Below are positions 10,828-20,914 of a DNA stretch of 64,000 bases, in pieces (positions within the stretch are counted from its first letter, which is position 1; every line of letters starts with the position of its first letter). The DNA lies in NCBI GenBank assembly GCA_018136815.1, contig CM030938.1:3921448-3985447 (forward strand). The letters are read 5' to 3'. This stretch comes from Isochrysis galbana. Lineage: Eukaryota > Haptophyta > Isochrysidales > Isochrysidaceae. The position numbers and the translations under genes are program-made. A model generated the notes under the pieces. The model saw only the letters and a list, made by a program, of their open reading frames with translations, did not search any database and was not told the origin of the DNA.

Positions 10828-13254
10828 GCGATGCACATCTTAGAGAGCTATGGAACCGCCACCGGGGCTAGGGTGAACAAAAACAAGAGTATACTAATAA
10901 GAATGGGATCGCTTACAGGGGCGCAGGTCCCCGAGACGCTAGCTTATCTTAAAACACTCGGCGAAGGCGAGTATGCGACCATTCTAGGAGTCCCTTTCTG
11001 GGAAGGGCTAGAAAACGACTCCTTCTGGGAAAAGCTCTACGCGAAGCTTAAGAAAAAGGTCGCAACCTGGAGGGGTCTGAAGAGTCTCTCCATTCACGGG
11101 AGGACGCTACTAGTAAACTTCATAATCTACGGGACGCCGAGATATTGGCTATCCACGTCCACCCCTCCGGCATGGTTCATGGAGGCCATAGACTCGGACG
11201 TTCAAACTATACTATGGGATAGGTCTCCCCGGCTACAGGTGGACGAGCTGGGCTCCTCGCAAGAGGGTCCGAAATGGATAACCCTTCCGGCATATCCGAG
11301 GGTAGGCACGAGCGAAGACGGGCCCCTACTGGGGGTCGGATTACTTCCCATGGCCGAACACACGAGGGCGCTCCAAGCGATATGGATAGTCCGATATCTT
11401 AACCCGTCAATGGCGGAGTGGAAGATAGTCTTGGATCAATGGTTCAGCCGCACCCCCTTAGGGCGAGCGGCGGTCTTTTCGAAAGTCGACTCGAAGAGCC
11501 TCACGGCTAGCATTCGCGGCAATAACACGCTCCCGGCCTTTTGGAAGCACGCGCTGGAAAACTTTAGAAGGATCAACTTCCTTAGGGGAGAAATCACACG
11601 AGAAGGCACTCAGGGCTCCCCGATATGGCACAATCTTTTCCACAAGCCTCCGGCTATTCATCACTCACATAGGTCGAAATGGGAGTCTCTACAGACAGTT
11701 ATTGTTCACAACACCATAAACCCGGATACGGGGGACGTTTACACTATGGAAGAATGCGCGGCTTACTTGCCGGACGGAGAACGTTGGATACGCCATAGGG
11801 GAAATTACATATCGGTAGGCCCCTTTCTTAAGTCGTGGGAAAAGATTTCTGAGTGGACGAGATCAAGACTAATACATACCACTTTCGATTATATGAACCT
11901 TCTTAGAAAACAAGCGAAGACTCCGCCCCCGGCTCCAGAGGAGCAAGAGATAGTCCCTCAGGAAGATCCGGACGCACACGATCTAGGCGAGATCCTAGTG
12001 GACATAGACCATAACTTTTATCTGCGCCGAAGAGGCGACTACCACAAAGTCCAGCTCAACGTCATGGGAGAGCCCCACATCCACGAGCGGATTAGCCCGC
12101 AACTACTGCCAGACGAACTATACACCCCGCTGAAGTGGGGACGTGCGTACGACGGCCCGGCGGAGACGGCGTACCCGTTACCTCAAGAATACACGCTAAA
12201 CGGCACGCGTACAACACTAGAGGATGTAAGTGTCAGGGACTTGACTAAAGCGTTCCTCGCTTTGAGGAGAACCAAAGCGCAAAAATCCACACTAAGATGG
12301 GAGAAAAGGTTACCGGTCCTCTCGGGAAAGTGGAAACAAATATCGCAATTATACAAATATAACTTTTTGACGCCTAGAGACTCTTATTTGCATTTCAAAC
12401 ATGTCCTACATAGGAGGTTAGCTACAGCGAACCGCTTTGCCGACGATCCAACATGCCGCTTTTGCGGCATAGCCCCTGAAAGCTCCACCCACCTGGCCTC
12501 ATGTATCGCGACGGAGCCCATCTTTGAATTCATAGAAGGACTTCTGGGGATTAGCCTTAGGCCGGGATCCGAAACAGCCCAACGACTTTTCTGCTATCAA
12601 GTGGACAGACCGCACCCCTCCTCGGGATACTTAGGCATCCTGGCGTGGAGGTACATCCTAACTGACTTTTATAACATCCAATATGGCAACGCGGACGGAA
12701 GGTCCGTTAGGTCGATCTTAAGAGCGATCCTTGCGAGATACCACCTAGTAGTAACGGCGAAAGTCGGGTTCTTTCAGAGTTAGAGGCTGAAAAAACAACG
12801 AGAGAATATGGGGCTACACGCCCCGAGTAACAAACACATTAAGAAATTGATAAGTCCGCTCTACACGGTGGACAAGGAGTTCAACCTAGGAACATCGGAA
12901 GACCTCCTGCAGGCGGCGAGAGGTCTAGACATCCGTAACATCACCTAAGGCACTTAATACCGCGTCTTAGAAGAAACCGCGGAGGAATATCAATGAGGAT
13001 CCCACGATATACAATAGAAGGCAACCCGAATTAACACTAGCATAAAGGACGAATCACAGTCTCCAGCCCCCTTCTCTCCAACTCCCGGCCGAAGCAGCGC
13101 GCGCGGCCTCCCCGGAACCAGCTTCTCCGATAAAGAGGGAACTGGGAAAGGGGGAGGGGGTTGTCAGGGGTTAAGGTTGGGTAGTAGGGAGGTACACTAG
13201 CACACTGCCTCACGCCGCACGCGTAGCGGGGAATTTTAAGAAGATTTTTTTTTT
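10828..13254 (+). mobile_element. 5'-truncated LINE (non-LTR retrotransposon)
   Basis: A non-LTR retrotransposon copy bounded by a 14-bp direct duplication (10814-10827 and 13256-13269). It retains the C-terminal part of the reverse transcriptase ORF, a 3' UTR (about 12784-13244) and a terminal run of ten T (13245-13254). The last 300 bp or so of the UTR recur inverted at 60104-60410 and, more diverged, at 42288-42480. The 5' end is cut inside the reverse transcriptase, as expected from incomplete target-primed reverse transcription. A T-run at the sense-strand 3' end is unusual, since most LINEs end in A or short repeats. Confidence 0.88.
10831..12783 (+). pseudogene. LINE reverse transcriptase, C-terminal fragment
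   Basis: An open frame of 650 residues. It begins with ILESYGTATGARVNKNKS, the segment of LINE polymerases that follows the catalytic YADD box (SGxxxNxxKS). The thumb-like region WRGLKSLSIHGRTLLVNF follows, and near the end a Cys-His cluster, CRFCGIAPESSTHLASC, of the zf-RVT type. The catalytic core, any endonuclease and ORF1 are missing, so the copy cannot mobilise itself. The frame is uninterrupted, which points to a fairly recent insertion. The ATG at 10831 lies only three bases inside the insertion boundary and is probably an internal methionine codon rather than a start. Confidence 0.88.
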
Positions 13255-13255
13255 A

Positions 13256-13269
13256 AAACCAGTTATGGT
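13256..13269. repeat. LINE target-site duplication, right copy
   Basis: AAACCAGTTATGGT directly after the terminal T-run of the LINE, identical to 10814-10827. Confidence 0.88.
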
Positions 13270-14030
13270 TATGGGTTTTCGAAAGATTCCTTCCTCATCC
13301 TTATTCTTATTCCAGGGCGTAACCGTCAACCGTCGCGCCCCGTCGGATCGTCCGTCGACCGTCGACCCGTCGCTCTCTTGTCGGCATTCTCTTCCTTGTT
13401 CGGTCTGTTAGCAGCAGGTCTCTGTGCGTTCCGTGCTGAAGATGTGTAAGTCATCGATATTTTCAAAAAAGTTGGCGCTGGGAACGTGATGACCATACGG
13501 GTATTATTTCCGTAGAGAGGGGATTTTACTCTTGGATAGGGGATTATACTGTTAGAGAGAGGGCGCCACGCCCACAAACTTGCAGCCCACTTGTAGAGAG
13601 GGCCCAAATTCTGACGAGCTCCAGCAGCCACCCAGACTTGCAGAAAATTTTGTAAAAGTACAAGTATTTACCTGGCCCTAAAGTACAGGTTGGTCTTTCG
13701 AGATTAGCTTTCCTATTGGAAGGTGTGAACGTGACCTGTAATGGAGATCCCCCGGGACGAGCGAGAGAGTCCCGTTTCGCTCATCCTTCCCTCCCTCTCC
13801 TCTTCTCCCTCCCTCGTCCTCTCACCCTCCCCCCCTTCCTTCTCCCTCGCCCTCTCTCGTCCCACTGCTCTCCCCCCCCCCCCCCCCCTCGCCCCTCCTG
13901 AAAGCTGCCTGCCGCGATTCCACCTTCGCTCCGTTGCTCCGTCTGTGGAATCCTCCTCGCCCCATCTCTCGCGAGCGTCGACGCCTCGCGCCCACCGCCG
14001 CGCCTTCTCTGCTCCACTCACTTCACTCAG
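13270..14030. other. Intergenic region with dispersed-repeat pieces and CT-rich tract
   Basis: No gene is supported. A piece at 13377-13450 recurs inverted at 43027-43100, and about 13635-13680 resembles the reverse complement of about 27360-27430. A CT/C-rich tract (about 13790-13910) then leads to the SFI1-like gene and probably belongs to its leader or first exon. Confidence 0.5.
13377..13450 (+). repeat. Dispersed repeat, 5'-leader-like piece
   Basis: Roughly 75 bp running through TGTCGGCATTCTCTTCC to GTGCGTTCCGTGCTGA and a TGTAAGT. The inverted copy at 43027-43100 matches closely, and there it lies upstream of a second shared repeat (42728-42932). It looks like part of an element's untranslated leader. 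Confidence 0.75.
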
Positions 14031-17000
14031 GCGCGCCTCGGCCGCCGAGCCTTCCCCTCGTCACCAGCAGAGCGTGTGAGCCTTTCACGACGGAGGAATG
14101 GCGCGGCGGCTGTCGCACTGCAGGCTCTCGCCCGCGGCTGGATAGCTCGCAAACAAGCACGCCGACGCGTTCACGAAGCCGTCGCAGAGGGTCGCGAGCT
14201 CTACTGTGGACTGTGGATTCCGCGCGAAGCTCTCGAGCAGGTGTGTGCATCGCTGGCTAGTGCAGAGCCAGCGGATGGCGTGCCGGCGCAGCCACGCCGG
14301 TGTGGCTGCCGTCAGCACCAACAAGATGACAAGCCAAGCGTGTGCGCGGCCCTTGGGGAGCAATGGCCACCTGGCGCAACCGACAGCGCTGGAATCGACG
14401 GTGAGCGACTCAGGTGGGAGGACTCGTCCAGCGTTCCGGAGAAGAGGCGGAGCAAAGAATGGCATACCGTGGCGGGCGCATGGGGGCATGGCCCTTTCCG
14501 AGCCCAGGACAACGAGCATTGTGCGTGCACCAACGCCGACACCATCGACGCATCATGCGTGATGGGCGGGACTGACGACGACCGGGAGGACAACCACGAC
14601 GCGCTGGGCTTCAATCGGACCATCGATTTCTCCGACATCTACCCTATCGGTGATTCATGGGCGAGCTGCCAAGATAGTCCCTGCACCCACAACTTCTCCA
14701 GCGGATACCTCAGCGGCAGCACTGAGGGCCGGTCCGGTGAGGGCGCGGCACAATGGGATTCAGACGCGTCGCAAGTGGGGCAACAAGCAAATTCGGGTGA
14801 TCATAAGTGCGTCGGTCGAGCGTCGGTTGATTTTGATGGCCTTATTGACGATCTAAGCGCGGCACGCGCTGCGCGTTTAGCCCAGCCTAAGCTGGCTCCT
14901 GTTGCGTCGGCGCGCGAACTTGTGCGCTCGCGTCAAGCCCGTTTAGCTGCGTTTCGTTGCGAGGGAGCATGGGCCAGTTCCCCAGAAAGCAGAGCGGCGG
15001 CATCGAGAACAGGGGCAGCGGCGCTCCTGGTGTCCCGCCAATTCCGGGCGGCAGCAAAACGGCGATCTAGGGGCCAAGCCATAAGGGCAGCTGAAAGCAC
15101 ACCGGACACTCAAGACGTGAGCACAGCCTGCGCATGCACGTGCGATGGCATCGATGGAAGGCCGAGGTCGGAGGCGGTCTGGGTCAGCGAGCTAGCCTCG
15201 ACGCACACTCCCGGACTGGCGGGAGCCACAGATAGCCCGGCATCGCTGCCGTCGAGTCGCGCCTCCACTTCGCCGCTGATTTGCCGAAACATCTCAGCGG
15301 CCGCGTTCGCACAGCCCCTGACTCGAGTGGCATCCTTTCCGAAGCCGCTGCATGCCGACATTGGGAATGCGTCAACCGCGAGGGTGTGTGCGACGGCTTG
15401 CGCCGCCGAAGCCACGAACCTCGATGAAGTAGGCGATGCCGGCAGACGTGCGGATGCGGGCGGCTGTCAGGCATTGCGAGTATCCGACGCCTCTGCTGTC
15501 CTTGGGGTCGGAGACGGCCGCCACCTCGTCTCCGCACCTCATGTATGCCAGCGCATGGGGAAACCGGGCTCGCACGATTCACCGCTTTCGCTCTCGCAGT
15601 TTGCGACATCAAGCGACACCAAGTGCTTTACGACGCATGCCGCCGGTGCAGTGGTGTCCCTGGCCGGCGAGCTAGGTTTGGCATCGGGCCATGAGGAGAG
15701 CGCAAGAAGAGACGTCGCAGAGCGAGAAACCGAGCGCCTCGCAAAGCTCATCATGGAAGAGATCAAGGCTTCGACCTCGGCGTTTGATGAGCTGCGCCTA
15801 GCGCCACGTGTCGCGGAGGCGGACCTGGTGGGCTTGCGTGCTCAGATGCAGCATCTAGCTGAGGCTGCGAGTTCAGAGGTGGAGAAGGCCAGTGGGTACG
15901 AGGCCGCTAGATCGGCGCCTTTGGACCTGGCAACAATGGCCTCGGCGGCCCCGCCGGAGGGACCTGTTGCAGAGGAGTTTGCCGTCGCGCCCACTTCCGA
16001 GATGAGCACGGTAGCAGCCGAAGCGATGGAGGAGCACAGGGCGCGGGCTGCGCCAATGCCCACTGTGCCGGCCACGCGCTTTCAAGGTGCGCCTACCTCC
16101 TCAAAGAAGCCTGAGGTCTACCCGTATCCTGCTGCCTCAGAAGGGCCGAACAAAGTTCGTTCATATCCAACATTCTCTCGTTCCGGCCATCCATGCAAGA
16201 GGCCACCTCATGTGCAGAGCCCCACATCGCTTTCCTCGGGCGAGCTTGGTGTTTGGCATCACTGCCCCTCATCCGCTGACCATAGTCTCACATATTGGAA
16301 GGAAGATCACACCTTGGGTGCGGCCGACCGGTGGTCAGGCCTGCCCACACGCTTGGCTTTGCGTCCTGGGGTGTCGCTCGCCCTCGCCTTCCGAAAGTGG
16401 GCGCGACGGGTCGAGCATTCCTCGCCTCTCCAGCTCCGTTCTACTCGCGCCATCATGACTCGTCGTGGCAAGCACCGGCGTGAGGGTGAGTCGCTCGTCC
16501 CGCGCACTGGAAGTGAGGCTTTCCCACAAAGCAGCATGATGCTACACTTGCCGCTACGGCGCGCCGTCCGTCAATGGGGCCAAGAGGCCGCGTGTCGCGG
16601 GAGACTTGCCGCTGCGCTGGACCTCACGCACCGGCGCTCGGCAAGCGCTTGTCTGCAGCGATGGTTGTGCGCTGCGCGCAAAATCGTGCTATTTGTCTCG
16701 TGCGAGCGTCGAGGCCAACACCATACGATGGTGCGCGCTCTGCTCCGCTGGTTCGAGCGGTTCGAGATTCAGCACTACATTGGCAAGGCAACTCAATCCC
16801 GCGTCCGATCGCTTCGCATGTCTCAAGCATTCTGCAGATGGAGACGGGGCGCACACGCAGCTGTGCGTCGAGCTGCCGGGAAAAAGCCATTCTCTACAGG
16901 CGGGTTGTACCCCCTACCGAGACAGTGGGACGGTGGCGACATCGGTTCCTTCAGGCCGACGCGCCTAGTCTCCAGTTCTCATTTACCTTTCAAACGCGCA

Positions 17001-18308
17001 GTATGCCGGTGGCGTGATGAAACTCTGTTCCGCGAACGTGCTGAGACCGCGTTGTGCCACATGCGCCGTCGCCGGGCATCTTGCAGTTGGCACAGGTGGC
17101 TGCGTGAGGCACGCGCTCGTGTACTCCTTGCGACTTGTGAGCTCGACTTTCGGAGGCTTCGAGTTGCACGAGCGCTGTGCTGCTTGTTGCGGTGGCTTAA
17201 GGAGCAGAGGCGCTTCAATACACATGCGCTGGCGTGTGTGCGTCCACTTCGTCTATGCCATGCTCTCCGGCGATGGCGACGGAGTGCGCACACAGCGCTC
17301 CAAAGGGCGACTCAGCGTGCGGTGCACTTGCGGCTCCTCGTCTTGCATTACCTGCGGCGGTGGAGGAGGGCGGCCCAACATCGACGCCAGAGCGTGCTTC
17401 ATCGCGATGGCGGACGCCTCCGCGTCTTACGCGACGCCATGCACCGTTGGAGGAGACGCGCGGCTGAACGGCTGCACGATGATAACTATGCGTTATTGTG
17501 GCAACGACGAGCTACCCATGACACTCTACGTCGATGGCGAGCCGAGACGAGGAGACTCGTCTGCTGGGAAGAAGCGAGAGAGAGGGAGTGGCGTCTCGGC
17601 CGTGCTCGCCGCCTGCGCGAAGTCGTCCACCATTGGCGCACATACTGGCCTGCACGTAGGCTCAAGATCTTGTACGATCAGCGTGGACTACTTGCTATTG
17701 AGGCCGCCTTCCACGGGGAAAAACATCGACGCAGCCTCTGGCGCGGATGGCTTGCGCTGCTCGTCACTCAGCTTGAATGTCGACAGGCTTCATCAAAGCA
17801 TCCGGGACCGGGTCGCTTGAGCGTCTCAAGCTCTGTAGTCACCCCAACAAGGCTGATCTCGTCGAATGCTATAGGCCCTAGCAGAGCTCCAGTGCAGGAC
17901 AAGAGCTTGCAGCTTGGGGCTCAACTGTTGACGCCGCGAACCCCACAAGATGGTGCTGGCGACACAGATGAAGTGGAGCGGATGGTCGCAGAACTCGCGC
18001 TTGTTCGAAGCGAGCTAGAGCAGCTGAGCACTCGTCTTGACGCTCGCGCTCGGGTGACTGGTCGGGCGGCACTTTGGCTTCCGGACGTTGGGGCAAATAA
18101 CAGTCAAACTCCCAGCACTGGTGTGAGTCGCCGCATCTTTTCCACGCACAACTCCTCTACTGCAAGTGCACCCGCTCGCATCTCGCCCGCGGGATCAGCG
18201 CCTTTAGCCTTGCGGGGCATCATCAGCATCGAGTCCACTCGCGAACCTTCCGCAGCGCGGTTGCTCGCCACCCCCGGTAGTGCCGGCCGGTTTCTATGGG
18301 GCCCTTGA
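14031..18308 (+). CDS. SFI1-like centrin-binding repeat protein with N-terminal IQ motif
   Basis: A long protein (about 1,425 residues) probably associated with centrosomes or basal bodies. An IQ-type calmodulin/centrin site, LQALARGWIARKQARR, lies close to the N-terminus. A long low-complexity middle follows. Between about 16390 and 17760 there are some fourteen Trp-centred repeats (FRKWARR, LLRWFER, FCRWRRG, LRRWRRS and so on), spaced as in Sfi1, whose repeats each bind a centrin. A short coiled coil (VERMVAELALVRSELEQL) comes near the C-terminus. The frame has no ATG at its beginning: it opens after a CTCACTTCACTCAG acceptor at 14030, so a first exon with the start should lie upstream, perhaps near 13741. 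The tail ends RFLWGP. The family call rests on repeat pattern, not on a close orthologue. Confidence 0.75.
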   Translation, partial: ARLGRRAFPSSPAERVSLSRRRNGAAAVALQALARGWIARKQARRRVHEAVAEGRELYCGLWIPREALEQVCASLASAEPADGVPAQPRRCGCRQHQQDDKPSVCAALGEQWPPGATDSAGIDGERLRWEDSSSVPEKRRSKEWHTVAGAWGHGPFRAQDNEHCACTNADTIDASCVMGGTDDDREDNHDALGFNRTIDFSDIYPIGDSWASCQDSPCTHNFSSGYLSGSTEGRSGEGAAQWDSDASQVGQQANSGDHKCVGRASVDFDGLIDDLSAARAARLAQPKLAPVASARELVRSRQARLAAFRCEGAWASSPESRAAASRTGAAALLVSRQFRAAAKRRSRGQAIRAAESTPDTQDVSTACACTCDGIDGRPRSEAVWVSELASTHTPGLAGATDSPASLPSSRASTSPLICRNISAAAFAQPLTRVASFPKPLHADIGNASTARVCATACAAEATNLDEVGDAGRRADAGGCQALRVSDASAVLGVGDGRHLVSAPHVCQRMGKPGSHDSPLSLSQFATSSDTKCFTTHAAGAVVSLAGELGLASGHEESARRDVAERETERLAKLIMEEIKASTSAFDELRLAPRVAEADLVGLRAQMQHLAEAASSEVEKASGYEAARSAPLDLATMASAAPPEGPVAEEFAVAPTSEMSTVAAEAMEEHRARAAPMPTVPATRFQGAPTSSKKPEVYPYPAASEGPNKVRSYPTFSRSGHPCKRPPHVQSPTSLSSGELGVWHHCPSSADHSLTYWKEDHTLGAADRWSGLPTRLALRPGVSLALAFRKWARRVEHSSPLQLRSTRAIMTRRGKHRREGESLVPRTGSEAFPQSSMMLHLPLRRAVRQWGQEAACRGRLAAALDLTHRRSASACLQRWLCAARKIVLFVSCERRGQHHTMVRALLRWFERFEIQHYIGKATQSRVRSLRMSQAFCRWRRGAHAAVRRAAGKKPFSTGGLYPLPRQWDGGDIGSFRPTRLVSSSHLPFKRAVCRWRDETLFRERAETALCHMRRRRASCSWHRWLREARARVLLATCELDFRRLRVARALCCLLRWLKEQRRFNTHALACVRPLRLCHALRRWRRSAHTALQRATQRAVHLRLLVLHYLRRWRRAAQHRRQSVLHRDGGRLRVLRDAMHRWRRRAAERLHDDNYALLWQRRATHDTLRRWRAETRRLVCWEEAREREWRLGRARRLREVVHHWRTYWPARRLKILYDQRGLLAIEAAFHGEKHRRSLWRGWLALLVTQLECRQASSKHPGPGRLSVSSSVVTPTRLISSNAIGPSRAPVQDKSLQLGAQLLTPRTPQDGAGDTDEVERMVAELALVRSELEQLSTRLDARARVTGRAALWLPDVGANNSQTPSTGVSRRIFSTHNSSTASAPARISPAGSAPLALRGIISIESTREPSAARLLATPGSAGRFLWGP

Positions 18309-19261
18309 TCGCACCGCAATTGGTATTAACGCGAGGGCGAGCGACGTGGAGGCGACAGGAGGCGGACGCGATGGAGAGGGGTGCCAGCGAGGGCTCCCGA
18401 GGAAAGAGGCATAGCGTGCCGACCCTCTACTTTATAGACATAGTAGTATAGTAGTATAGAGCGCCCCCATTGCCCCCTATTATATCAATAGGTTGACCCC
18501 TAATTTAATATATGTCTAGGCCACCTTTTAAGTGAAAGAAACACATCTCTCAGTGGGAGCGACGTCCAGTTCGGCTCGTGTGAGCCGCCGAGCCGCCAGA
18601 GCGTGTGCTAGGGGCCCGCTACTATGGGGGGGGGGGGGGGGGGGGGGTTCAGACGGGACTTCGTACCGTCTTTTCGGACGAGGATTCTGAAAACTGAAAA
18701 GGCCGGGAGACCCTCCGAGCCGCTTTCGCCGGGGCTTTCCGCTCACGGTCAAAAATGTCGACCCCCCGCAAAATTAGTACTTAAAAAGCCTTGTTTCCTG
18801 TTTGACCACCCTACTAGGGCCCTATACCCCTGTTCATCTTCATACAATGGCTACTAATGATCCACGTGAACAATCCACAACTCCATCCGCACACCACCAC
18901 TGCTACCAACACGGTAGCGGAGGTCGTTCCCCTTCGCACCGACGTCGCCAGCCTCGCCAGCCCCTCAGCCCCTCCACACGCACTCATTCCCACCGCCTGC
19001 TCCCGACGGCCCGCAGCACGGCCCACTGCCCCCTCCAACCTCCCTCCCCCTGAGGACCTCCCCTGTCATCTCCCGTCTCCCCGCTTTGGGTGCCCAGGTT
19101 TGCCTTGACAACCCACTAAACAGGGCCCAAGACGCATGGGGTCAGGGAGGCTCGGCGGCCGCCCTTGCGTGTTGTCCAAATCTGATAATCTGATCGTCGC
19201 GGGCGGATCGACCTCCCCTCGCCGTCGCTGGTCTTCATCCCTCCCGACTATTTTTGTTTTG

Positions 19262-19900
19262 CCTCAGTGCCCGTAGACGACTATTGCTCGGTCGCTCTTG
19301 TTTTACCTTACCCGCAACCTACTTTTATAAGTGGGGGGCGATTGGGGCCTCGTGCCCCCCTCTCTCCATTAAGGCGTGGAACAGAGTCTTGTGAGCACTC
19401 AGTACTTCGAAGTAGATATGCAGCTCCCCCAGCGAGGTCTGCCCTCGTTGTGCCGTCCCCTCTGTCGCATGTCCGTGCGCTGCTAAGTTGCCTTGGTGCC
19501 GACGCTCGGTCGTCCGTCCAAGTGTGGTTAGTTTTCGCCCCGTTTGGTTTAGTTTGTCTGTCTCTGTTGGTCAGCAACTTTTTGAGTCCCCGCGTTGTAG
19601 CCCCTCGTGTCTACCTTGGACCTAAGAAGCTCTCATTCTCATTCTCTCTCTCTCCCCCTAGCTCGCTAGCTAGCCTCGTCTCTACTCTCCGACGCCACGC
19701 GTCGCAATCCTCCGAACCTCCGTCTACCCCTTCGCTCGAAGCGCTCGATGGCAGACAATGACAACTACTCCTACCATGACCTCTCTGACATTTTCCCGCC
19801 CGCAACCAACAACGACTCTTTTACAGCCGCGTCAGCTGCCGGCTCGGTCGAACGGCCCTCTGCCTACGAGCCCGTAGTCATCGCGTGTTCGACAAGATAG
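19262..19900 (+). mobile_element. Probable retroelement 5' fragment with truncated ORF
   Basis: An untranslated-leader-like stretch ends in a CT-rich run and an ATG at 19748 that opens a frame of about 50 residues, beginning MADNDNYSYHDLSDIFPP and stopping near 19900. Its first 55 bp or so (GTAGACGACTATTGCTCGG and on) recur near 25105-25145. This looks like the start of a mobile element cut off soon after its first ORF begins. No protein family is recognisable, so the assignment is inference. Confidence 0.35.
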
Positions 19901-19910
19901 TGACTCATTG

Positions 19911-19975
19911 CTAAGTACCTACTTAAAGATAGTGCCTGCAACTAAGTACTTACTTCGAGATAATGCCGAAGTCTA
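19911..19975. repeat. Short diverged tandem repeat shared with 23875-23902
   Basis: Two imperfect copies of CTAAGTAC.TACTT.GAGATA.TGCC lie side by side. A closely matching single copy lies at about 23875-23902, between the hAT element and the 203-bp array. Confidence 0.6.
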
Positions 19976-20655
19976 GCCAGTTACCTTAGATAACTGAGAT
20001 ATCTAGGTAATTGGTTAGCTATTTTTTTCTACTAGTATTTTTGTTTGGGTTCGGATTTACTGTTTACTACTAAGTTTACTCTTTATTGAGCCATTGTGCG
20101 CACGCCCACGCCCACGCCCACGCCCTGCTCGCTCCTCGCCTTTTCTCCGCTCCCATTGCCCCCTCCCCACGACGGACGACGGTGCCGCCATTCAGCATGT
20201 CCAGCAGGTGGTGGGTGCTTACCGGGCATTGGCGCGGTACTTGAACTTGAACCTGAACCTGCCGGCTGAAGACAACTTAGTTCTTAGTTAGACCTCGACG
20301 TGTTAGCATGGTGGAAGCAGCGCGACCACAACCAACGGCCAACGGCCTGGGTGGGCTGCCCGTCCTTGCTAAACAATGTCTCGGTAGGCCAGCCAGCTCG
20401 GCCGGACGGAGTTGAGCGGATGTTCTCTAAGTCCGGTAAGGTGCACGATGATCTCAAGGATCAAGGAATCCCAAGCAGATGAAAGCTTAGAGCATGCTTT
20501 GCTCGTAGCTGCCGATTGCCAATTGTGAATGAGTGAGAGCTTGATTGTGATTGAGCTTGAGCTTGCGCATTTACTTATTTATTATTACGTGGGCTCGCAC
20601 ACGCGCACAGCGCACACGCACACGCGCGCGCGCAGGCGGCATTAATTGGGTATTA

Positions 20656-20663
20656 ACAGGTTC
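20656..20663. repeat. hAT target-site duplication, left copy
   Basis: ACAGGTTC, identical to 23859-23866. Eight bases is the diagnostic duplication length for hAT elements. Confidence 0.93.
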
Positions 20664-20680
20664 CAGGGTTGGGGTAACAG
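20664..20680 (+). repeat. hAT left terminal inverted repeat
   Basis: CAGGGTTGGGGTAACAG, with its exact inverted copy at 23842-23858. Confidence 0.93.
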
Positions 20681-20914
20681 TACTGTTATAAGCTCTCAGT
20701 ATCAGTAACAGCTCCAAAATGTCAAACCACTGATATCAGCTGTCAGCTACTGGACTACCATTAAAGAACCTGATCTACTAATATAATACTCTTTTACGGT
20801 TAGAATCGTCACGCGCGAAGGCGAAGAAGGACCCTTGGCGGCTTGGCGGTTGTGCTACGCGCCACCCCCTCCCTCCCTCGCCCTTTCCCTCTCTGCCCCC
20901 CTGCCAACTGAGTG

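Larger units (their letters stand above)
18309..20655. other. Intergenic region with retroelement fragments
   Basis: No complete gene. It holds a G-run at about 18626-18647, a short ATG frame at 18847 (MATNDPREQSTTPS) and a TTTGACC-type repeat end at about 18799. There is a leader-like fragment at 19262-19900, a CTAAGTAC repeat at 19911-19975, a CGCCCA microsatellite near 20101-20125, and CA/CG-rich DNA at about 20590-20640. Confidence 0.5.

Noticed and set aside
17014..17820. 268-codon frame inside the SFI1-like gene
   Set aside because: Alternative frame of a real, repeat-rich coding region.
19267..19761. 164-codon frame
   Set aside because: Looks like an untranslated leader; no conserved features and a better short frame starts at its end.
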